From Stenotrophomonas maltophilia (GTDB lineage Bacteria; Pseudomonadota; Gammaproteobacteria; Xanthomonadales; Xanthomonadaceae): a stretch of DNA of 64,000 nucleotides. Position numbers and translations under genes: made by a program. This document shows positions 58,382 through 64,000 of the stretch, piece by piece. The stretch spans positions 1,178,001-1,242,000 of the forward strand of contig NZ_CP090423.1 of the NCBI RefSeq assembly GCF_023518235.1, in the 5' to 3' direction. Positions within the stretch are counted from its first letter, which is position 1. Each line of letters starts with the position of its first letter. Under the pieces are notes generated by a model, which was given only the letters and a program-made list of their open reading frames with translations, did no database searches and was not told where the DNA came from.

Positions 58382-60486
58382 GCGCCCAGCCCTCGACCGG
58401 TTTCAACACCCGCCGCGCCCTGGAAATGATCCGCCAGGGCCTTGGCGCGCCGCTGATCGTGCTGGCCCTGCTGGCCATGGTGGTGGTGCCGCTGGCGGCG
58501 CCGGTGCTCGATGCATTGTTCACCTTCAACATCGCCATCTCGTTGATGGTGCTGCTGGCGGTGGTCTACGTGAAGCGCCCGCTGGATTTCACCATCTTCC
58601 CGATCGTGCTCCTGATCACCACCATGCTGCGGCTGGCGCTGAACGTGGCCTCCACCCGCGTGATCCTGCTCAACGGCCAGAACGGCCACGAGGCGGCTGG
58701 CAAGGTCATCGCCTCCTTCGGCGAATTCGTGATCGGCGGCAACTACGCGGTCGGCATCGTGGTGTTCGCGATCCTGACCATCATCAACTTCGTGGTCATC
58801 ACCAAGGGGGCCGGCCGCGTCTCGGAAGTGACCGCGCGCTTCATCCTCGACGCCATGCCCGGCAAGCAGATGGCCATCGACGCTGACCTCAACGCCGGCC
58901 TGCTGACCCGTGAAGAAGCCAAGCTGCGCCGCGAGGAAGTACGCGAGGAAGCCGACTTCTACGGCGCGATGGACGGTGCCAGCAAGTTCATCCGCGGCGA
59001 TGCCATCGCCGGCATCCTGATCCTGTTCATCAACATGCTCGGCGGCCTGGCCGTGGGCGTGCTGCAGCATGGCATGCCGTTCGGCGAAGCGGCCGCCACC
59101 TACACCCTGCTGTCCATCGGTGACGGGCTGGTGGCGCAGCTGCCGGCGCTGCTGGTGTCCAGCGCGGTGGCAATGCTGGTGACCCGTGCCTCGCGCTCTC
59201 AGGACATGGCCCAGGCCATGACCGGCCAGGTGTTCGGCCAGTACCGCGCGCTGGCGATCACCGCCGGCATCGTCGGCCTGGTCGGCCTGGTGCCGGGCAT
59301 GCCTAACGTCGCATTCCTGACGCTGGCGGCGATCCTCGGGTTCATTGCCTGGAAGCTGTACCGCAAGGAGAAGCAGCCGGCTTCCGACGCCGCTGCCGGC
59401 GCAGGCGATGGCGCCGCGCTGAACGCGCTGGGCCGTCCGGCCGCAGCGGCACCGACGGCGGAACTGAGCTGGGACGAGCTGCGCCCGGTCGATCCGCTGG
59501 GGCTGGAGGTGGGCTACCGGCTGATTCCGCTGGTGGACAGCAACCAGGGCGGCGAATTGATGGCGCGCATCAAGGGCGTGCGCCGCAAGCTGACCCAGGA
59601 TGTCGGCTTCCTGATTCCATCGGTGCACATCCGCGACAACCTGGAACTGCCGGCCAACGGCTATCGCGTGCTGGTGCACGGCGTGCCGGTGGCCACCGCC
59701 GAGATCCATCCGGACCGCGAACTGGCACTGGACCCGGGCAGTGCGCTCGGCACACTGGAAGGCATCGCCGGCAAGGACCCCGCGTTCGGCCTGGATGCCA
59801 CCTGGATCCAGCCGCACCAGCGCGCCCAGGCCGAAACGCTGGGCTACACCGTGGTCGACCCGGCCACCGTGGTGGCCACCCATCTTTCGCACCTGATCCG
59901 CGAGCACGCCCCGGAACTGCTCGGCCACGAAGAAGTGCAGCACCTGCTGGCCAACCTGGCCAAGAGTGCGCCCAAGCTCGTCGAAGATCTGACGCCCAAG
60001 GCGTTGCCGCTGTCGGCCGTGGTGCGCGTGCTGCAGAACCTGCTGGTCGAGCGCATCCCGATCCGCCAGCTGCGCAAGATCGCCGAATCGCTGGTCGAAC
60101 ATGCCCCCGGCAGCCAGGATCCGGCCGTGCTGACCGCCGCGGTGCGCACCGCGCTGGGCCGCTTCATCGTGCAGGAGATCGCCGGAATGTCGGCGGAGCT
60201 GCCGGTGTTCACCCTCAACCCGCAATTGGAACGTGTCTTGCAGGAGTCCACGCAGGGCAACGGCGCCGCGCTGGAACCCGGACTCGCCGAGCGACTGCAC
60301 CAGAGCCTGGCCGACTGTGTCAGCAAGCAGGAAGCCCGCAATGAGCCCGCGGTCGTGCTGGTACCCGGCCCGGTGCGCGCCGCGCTGGCGCGCCTGGTCC
60401 GCCACAGCGTTCCGTCGCTGTCGGTCCTGGCCTACAGCGAGGTGCCGGAGGACAAGCGCCTGAAGCTGGTCGGAACGATCAGCTGA
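58378..60486 (+). CDS. flhA: FlhA, export gate protein
   Basis: 702 residues, about eight N-terminal membrane helices and a large cytoplasmic domain. Conserved VKRPLDFTIFPIVLLITTML, then RLALNVASTRVILL, and the FHIPEP motif GRVSEVTARFILDAMPGKQM, then AIDADLNAGLL are clear. The cytoplasmic part docks chaperone-substrate pairs. The GTG start at 58378 overlaps flhB. It couples to proton motive force in the export gate. Confidence 0.98.
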   Translation: MSAQPSTGFNTRRALEMIRQGLGAPLIVLALLAMVVVPLAAPVLDALFTFNIAISLMVLLAVVYVKRPLDFTIFPIVLLITTMLRLALNVASTRVILLNGQNGHEAAGKVIASFGEFVIGGNYAVGIVVFAILTIINFVVITKGAGRVSEVTARFILDAMPGKQMAIDADLNAGLLTREEAKLRREEVREEADFYGAMDGASKFIRGDAIAGILILFINMLGGLAVGVLQHGMPFGEAAATYTLLSIGDGLVAQLPALLVSSAVAMLVTRASRSQDMAQAMTGQVFGQYRALAITAGIVGLVGLVPGMPNVAFLTLAAILGFIAWKLYRKEKQPASDAAAGAGDGAALNALGRPAAAAPTAELSWDELRPVDPLGLEVGYRLIPLVDSNQGGELMARIKGVRRKLTQDVGFLIPSVHIRDNLELPANGYRVLVHGVPVATAEIHPDRELALDPGSALGTLEGIAGKDPAFGLDATWIQPHQRAQAETLGYTVVDPATVVATHLSHLIREHAPELLGHEEVQHLLANLAKSAPKLVEDLTPKALPLSAVVRVLQNLLVERIPIRQLRKIAESLVEHAPGSQDPAVLTAAVRTALGRFIVQEIAGMSAELPVFTLNPQLERVLQESTQGNGAALEPGLAERLHQSLADCVSKQEARNEPAVVLVPGPVRAALARLVRHSVPSLSVLAYSEVPEDKRLKLVGTIS

Positions 60487-60565
60487 CGCCGCCCGCCGAT
60501 GCGCCAGAAAACAGACACCACTTCCGAACCAACGCAACAGACAGATACCAAGGGGAACCCGCACC

Positions 60566-62254
60566 GTGCAGACCACCGACCACCCGAGTTCCCCGAACGC
60601 CACCCCGCCGTCTTCGTCCCGTGACCACAGCATGAAAATCAAACGATTCGTCGCCGCCGACATGCGCTCGGCCATGAACCTGGTGCGCAAGGAACACGGC
60701 CCCGACGCCGTGATCCTGTCCAACCGCCGGATCGAGGAAGGCATCGAGATCGTGGCCGCCGCCAACTATGATGAGAGCGCCGTGCAGCGTGCACTGGAAG
60801 CCTCGCGCCGTGACGTGGCGCCGCCGCCGGCACCGAAGCCGCGTACCGCCGCCGATGCGGTGATTGCCGCCGTCACCCGCCGCCGCAGCAGCACCCCGGC
60901 ACCGGAACCGGTCGCCGCCACCACCTCGGCGGTGGCGGCCCTGGCCCGCGCCGCGGTCGGTGCCACCGGCCGCACCCTGGACAGCGCCGACGAGATCGTG
61001 CCGACCCGTGGCAGCACCGGCTTCGCCGCCACCCTGGCGCGCGCCGCCGTCAACGAACCGACGCTGCCGGAACAGATCTTCGCCCCGTTCGCCGACGCCA
61101 TCGTCGCGCCGGCAGCGGTGGCCGTAGCAGCACCCAACCGCGCCCGCTTCCAGATCGACCCGCCGCACGAAACGCATCACGAAAGCCCCGCCCCGGCAGT
61201 GCAACCGCCGCCGCTGCCGACTGCCGCCGTGGCCGAGGCGCCGGCCGAATCGACCGTCAGCGAACCGGCACCGGTGGACGCCGCCGACGACGCCAGCCCG
61301 GCGCCGATGCTGGCGCCGGCCCCGGCGCTGACCGTGGTGGCCCAGGACGACGCCGAGATCCGCCAGCTGCGCCAGGAAGTGGCCGGCATGCGCCAGGTGA
61401 TCGAGCGCGAGATGAACCGCTTCACCGACGAGCGCCTGCGCGGCTGCCCGGTGCGTGCCACCGCCCTGGACCTGATGGATGAGTACGGCTTCGACGCTGG
61501 CCTGGCCCGCGACGTGGCCATGCAGATCCCGCTGGAGACCGAAGCCCACCGCGGCCGCGGGCTGATGCTGGGGCTGATCTCGCGCAAGCTGCCGATCGCC
61601 CCGGTCGACCCGCTGGAAGAAGGCGGTGTGATCGCGCTGGTCGGCCCGACCGGCGCCGGCAAGACCACCACCATCGCCAAGCTGGCCTCGCGCTTCGCCG
61701 AGAAGCACGCCCCGCGTGACGTTGCCCTGGTGACCACCGACACCACCCGCATCGGCGCCCGCGAACAGCTGTACGGCTATGGCCGCCAGCTCGGCATCGC
61801 CGTGCACGAGGCCAACAGCGGTACCGACCTGGACCAGCTGCTGGAACGCCTGAAGGACTACAAGCTGGTGCTGATCGACACCGCCGGCCTGGGCCCGCGT
61901 GACCGCGCACTGGCCGCCCAGCTGCAGTGGCTGCGCGCCGCCCGCCAGGTGCGCACCCTGCTGCTGCTGCCGGCCAACACCAGTTTCGGCGACATGGACG
62001 AGGTGGTCCGCCGCTTTGGCGCGGCCAACCTGCAGGGGCTGGTGCTGAGCAAGCTGGACGAGACCGGCCGTTTCGGCAACGCGCTGTCGGTGGCCGTGGA
62101 TCACAGCCTGCCGATCACCTGGGTGACTGACGGCCAGGACGTACCGGAGGACCTGCACCGGGCCAGTGCGGCCAATCTCGTACTTCGCCTTGAAGATTTG
62201 CGCCGAGCGGCCGATATGCCCTGCAACCCGGAGTTGAACCATGCCGTCGCGTGA
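60566..62254 (+). CDS. flhF: FlhF, SRP-like GTPase for flagellar placement
   Basis: 562 residues from GTG 60566, which has AAGGGGA upstream. The usual family start MKIKRFVAADMRSAMNLVRK is at ATG 60632 (540 residues) but lacks a ribosome-binding site, so the start is open. The B domain is long and rich in A and P (about 90-290). The NG domain has P-loop GPTGAGKT (360-367), DTTRIGAREQL, LIDTAGLGPRDR and LSKLDETGRFGNAL. FlhF marks the pole for flagellar assembly and works with FlhG. It overlaps flhG by 14 bases. Confidence 0.95.
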   Translation: MQTTDHPSSPNATPPSSSRDHSMKIKRFVAADMRSAMNLVRKEHGPDAVILSNRRIEEGIEIVAAANYDESAVQRALEASRRDVAPPPAPKPRTAADAVIAAVTRRRSSTPAPEPVAATTSAVAALARAAVGATGRTLDSADEIVPTRGSTGFAATLARAAVNEPTLPEQIFAPFADAIVAPAAVAVAAPNRARFQIDPPHETHHESPAPAVQPPPLPTAAVAEAPAESTVSEPAPVDAADDASPAPMLAPAPALTVVAQDDAEIRQLRQEVAGMRQVIEREMNRFTDERLRGCPVRATALDLMDEYGFDAGLARDVAMQIPLETEAHRGRGLMLGLISRKLPIAPVDPLEEGGVIALVGPTGAGKTTTIAKLASRFAEKHAPRDVALVTTDTTRIGAREQLYGYGRQLGIAVHEANSGTDLDQLLERLKDYKLVLIDTAGLGPRDRALAAQLQWLRAARQVRTLLLLPANTSFGDMDEVVRRFGAANLQGLVLSKLDETGRFGNALSVAVDHSLPITWVTDGQDVPEDLHRASAANLVLRLEDLRRAADMPCNPELNHAVA

Positions 62255-63128
62255 GTACGCCAAGCTGACCAAGACCTTCCCGCTGTCGGCCACCCGCAGC
62301 GAGCCGCTCGGCCCTGTGCGCACCATTGCCGTGACCGGCGGCAAGGGCGGCGTGGGCAAGACCAACGTGTCGGCCAACCTGGCCGTGGCGCTGGCCGGCA
62401 TGGGCAAGCGCACGCTGCTGCTGGATGCGGACCTGGGCCTGGCCAACATCGACGTGATCCTGGGGTTGAACCCCACCTTCACGCTGGCCGACCTGGTCGC
62501 CGGCCGCTGCTCGCTGGATGACGTCATCGTCGAAGGCCCGAACGGCGTGCTGGTGGTCCCGGCCGCGTCCGGCCGCCGGCACATGGCCGAACTGGCCCCG
62601 GCCGAGCACGTCGGCCTGGTCAACGTGTTCTCCGAACTGGAGCGCGAGCTGGACATCATGGTGGTGGACACCGCCGCCGGCATCACCGATGGCGTGCTGA
62701 CCTTCTGCCAGGCCGCACAGGACACCGTGGTGGTGGTCTGCGACGAACCGGCCTCGATCACCGACGCCTACGCGCTGATCAAGGTGCTCTCGCGCGAGCG
62801 TGGGGTGGACCGCATCCAGGTGGTGGCCAACATGGTGCGCGACCCCAACGAAGGCCGCGTGCTGTACGAAAAGCTGACCCGCGTCTGCGAGAAGTTCCTG
62901 GCCGATGTCTCATTGAATTACCTGGGCTGCGTGCCGCAGGATGACTGGTTGCGCCTGTCGGTGCAGCGCCAGCAGCCGGTGGTCAAGGCCTACCCATCCA
63001 GCCCGGCTGCACTGGCGATCACCGAGATCGCACGGCGCACCGCGCGCTGGCAGGCGCCGACCGAACCGCGTGGCGGCGTCGAGTTCTTCCTCGAACGCAT
63101 CCTCAAGCAGCGCGGGGTGGCCGCATGA
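62241..63128 (+). CDS. flhG: FlhG (FleN), MinD-like flagellar number regulator
   Basis: 295 residues. The deviant Walker A GGKGGVGKT is at 33-41, followed by LLLDADLGLANIDVILGLNP, IMVVDTAAGITDGVLTFCQA and VVCDEPASITDAYALIKVLS. This is the FleN/FlhG class of ParA ATPases. In Pseudomonas it restrains FleQ and sets flagellar number. It overlaps flhF upstream and fliA downstream. Confidence 0.96.
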   Translation: MPSREYAKLTKTFPLSATRSEPLGPVRTIAVTGGKGGVGKTNVSANLAVALAGMGKRTLLLDADLGLANIDVILGLNPTFTLADLVAGRCSLDDVIVEGPNGVLVVPAASGRRHMAELAPAEHVGLVNVFSELERELDIMVVDTAAGITDGVLTFCQAAQDTVVVVCDEPASITDAYALIKVLSRERGVDRIQVVANMVRDPNEGRVLYEKLTRVCEKFLADVSLNYLGCVPQDDWLRLSVQRQQPVVKAYPSSPAALAITEIARRTARWQAPTEPRGGVEFFLERILKQRGVAA

Positions 63129-63868
63129 AAGGCGCAGCCCAGTACCGGGAGGTCCAGCGCTCGGCGGCCAACGAGGTCATCGCCCAGCATTCGGACCTGG
63201 TGCGGCGCATCGCCCACCACCTGGCCGCACGCCTGCCGGCCAGCGTCGAAGTCGACGACCTGATCCAGGCCGGCATGATGGGCCTGATCGAGGCCTCGCG
63301 CAGCTACGACGCCGACCAGGGCGCCTCGTTCGAGACCTACGCGTCGATCCGCATCCGCGGTTCGATGATCGACGAGATCCGTCGTGGTGATTGGGTGCCG
63401 CGTTCGGTGCACCGCCGTGCACGCGATGCTGCTGCCACCATCCGCCGCCTGGAACAGAGCAGTGGTCGTGCCGCCAGCGCCACCGAAGTGGCCGCCGCGA
63501 TGGACATGCCGCTGCCCGAATACCTGCGACTGATGGAAGACGCCGCGCGCGGCCAGGTGCTGAGCCTGGAATCGCGTATCGAGGACCAGGGCGAACTGGA
63601 TACCGTCGCCCAGGGCGGCCCGACCCCGCAGCAGGTGCTGGAGCGCGGCGAGTTCGGCCGCGAGCTGGGCAAGGCCATCGGCCACCTGCCCGAGCGCGAA
63701 CAGCTGGTGCTCTCGCTCTACTACGAGCAGGAGCTGAACCTGAAGGAGATCGGTGCGGTGCTCGGCGTGAGCGAGTCGCGGGTCTGCCAGATCCACGGCC
63801 AGGCGGTGCTGCGCCTGCGTGGCCGACTGAAGATTTTCGAGGCGGTCGACGCCGGCCTTGAAGAATGA
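63125..63868 (+). CDS. fliA: FliA, sigma-28 factor
   Basis: 247 residues. Region 2 has LVRRIAHHLAARLPASVEVD, then DLIQAGMMGLIEASRSYDAD and FETYASIRIRGSMIDEIRRG, then DWVPRSVHRRAR. Region 4 has EQELNLKEIGAVLGVSESRV, then CQIHGQAVLRLRGRL. This is typical FliA. It overlaps flhG by four bases and should read the sigma-28 boxes found at flgM, fliC1, the chemoreceptor and perhaps cheV. Confidence 0.97.
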   Translation: MKGAAQYREVQRSAANEVIAQHSDLVRRIAHHLAARLPASVEVDDLIQAGMMGLIEASRSYDADQGASFETYASIRIRGSMIDEIRRGDWVPRSVHRRARDAAATIRRLEQSSGRAASATEVAAAMDMPLPEYLRLMEDAARGQVLSLESRIEDQGELDTVAQGGPTPQQVLERGEFGRELGKAIGHLPEREQLVLSLYYEQELNLKEIGAVLGVSESRVCQIHGQAVLRLRGRLKIFEAVDAGLEE

Positions 63869-63925
63869 ACATCCCCGAGGCGGCTGCCCCCGGCCGCCCG
63901 GAATGAACAACAAAGGAACTCTGCT

Positions 63926-64000
63926 TTGAACAAGAACATGCGCATCCTGATCGTCGACGACTTCTCGACCATGCGTCGCATCGTCAAGAACCTGCTGGGC
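63926..64000 (+). CDS. cheY: CheY, chemotaxis response regulator (cut by window edge)
   Basis: The first 25 residues, MNKNMRILIVDDFSTMRRIV, then KNLLG, are nearly invariant in CheY. The TTG at 63926 is taken as start because AAGGA (63912-63916) is well spaced for it; ATG 63938 is too far. It is the first gene of the expected cheYZA set beyond the window. Confidence 0.93.
   Translation, partial: MNKNMRILIVDDFSTMRRIVKNLLG

Noticed and set aside
58294-60765. A long open frame antisense to flhA and rich in H, Q and R
   Set aside because: Its composition is that of reversed GC-rich codons, and flhA is fully recognisable on the other strand.
1-64000. tRNA, rRNA or known riboswitch
   Set aside because: No cloverleaf with tRNA-invariant bases, no rRNA motif and no known riboswitch core was found by reading; the 98-base palindrome at 41003 lacks T-loop and anticodon features.

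Overview
This GC-rich window reads as chromosome of a Stenotrophomonas, most likely of the S. maltophilia complex. The evidence is the xanthomonad flagellar gene order, three tandem flagellin genes, a chromosomal APH(6)-type kinase, and many short GTAG-ended palindromes of the SMAG class. No rRNA, tRNA, transposase, phage gene or CRISPR array was seen.

Layout. Positions 1-4840 hold housekeeping genes: the 5' end of clpA (minus), an APH(6)-family kinase (plus), clpS (minus), an exported protein, and the overlapping set nudix-mnmA-hflD. Positions 4950-7060 hold a methyl-accepting chemotaxis protein behind a sigma-28-type promoter, a small ORF, and a membrane-protein gene broken by a perfect 13-bp tandem duplication. 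Positions 7065-15088 hold signalling genes: a PAS-GGDEF-EAL protein, a PAS histidine kinase, a GGDEF-EAL-receiver protein, and a second histidine kinase; the last three resemble RavS, RavR and RavA of Xanthomonas.

From 15173 to the end the window is almost entirely flagellar: flgN-flgM-flgA (minus), then on plus cheV, flgBCDEF, flgGHIJKL, three fliC genes, fliD-fliS-fliT-pilZ, a LuxR-type response regulator, rpoN-(receiver protein)-fleQ, a small exported protein, fliEFGHIJK, fliLMNOPQR, an MHYT-GGDEF-EAL protein, a CocE-type hydrolase, flhB-flhA-flhF-flhG-fliA, and the start of cheY.

Regulation can be partly read from the DNA. Sigma-54 boxes (close to TGGCACN5TTGCA) precede flgA, flgB, flgG, fliD, fliE and fliL, with weaker ones near flhB and inside flhB ahead of flhA. 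Sigma-28 boxes (TAAAN15GCCGTTAT or close) precede flgM, fliC1 and the chemoreceptor, with weaker ones at cheV and the first GGDEF-EAL gene. RpoN, FleQ, FlgM and FliA are all encoded here, so the window carries most of its own hierarchy. Several c-di-GMP proteins (three GGDEF-EAL, one PilZ) are interleaved with it.

The main oddities are the 13-bp duplication that splits a membrane-protein gene, a promoter-like block with an in-frame start inside flhB, a 98-bp cloverleaf-like palindrome upstream of fliE, SMAG repeats that supply stop codons, a small ORF coupled to rpoN, and a receiver-only protein encoded next to a FleQ whose own receiver domain lacks the phospho-acceptor.
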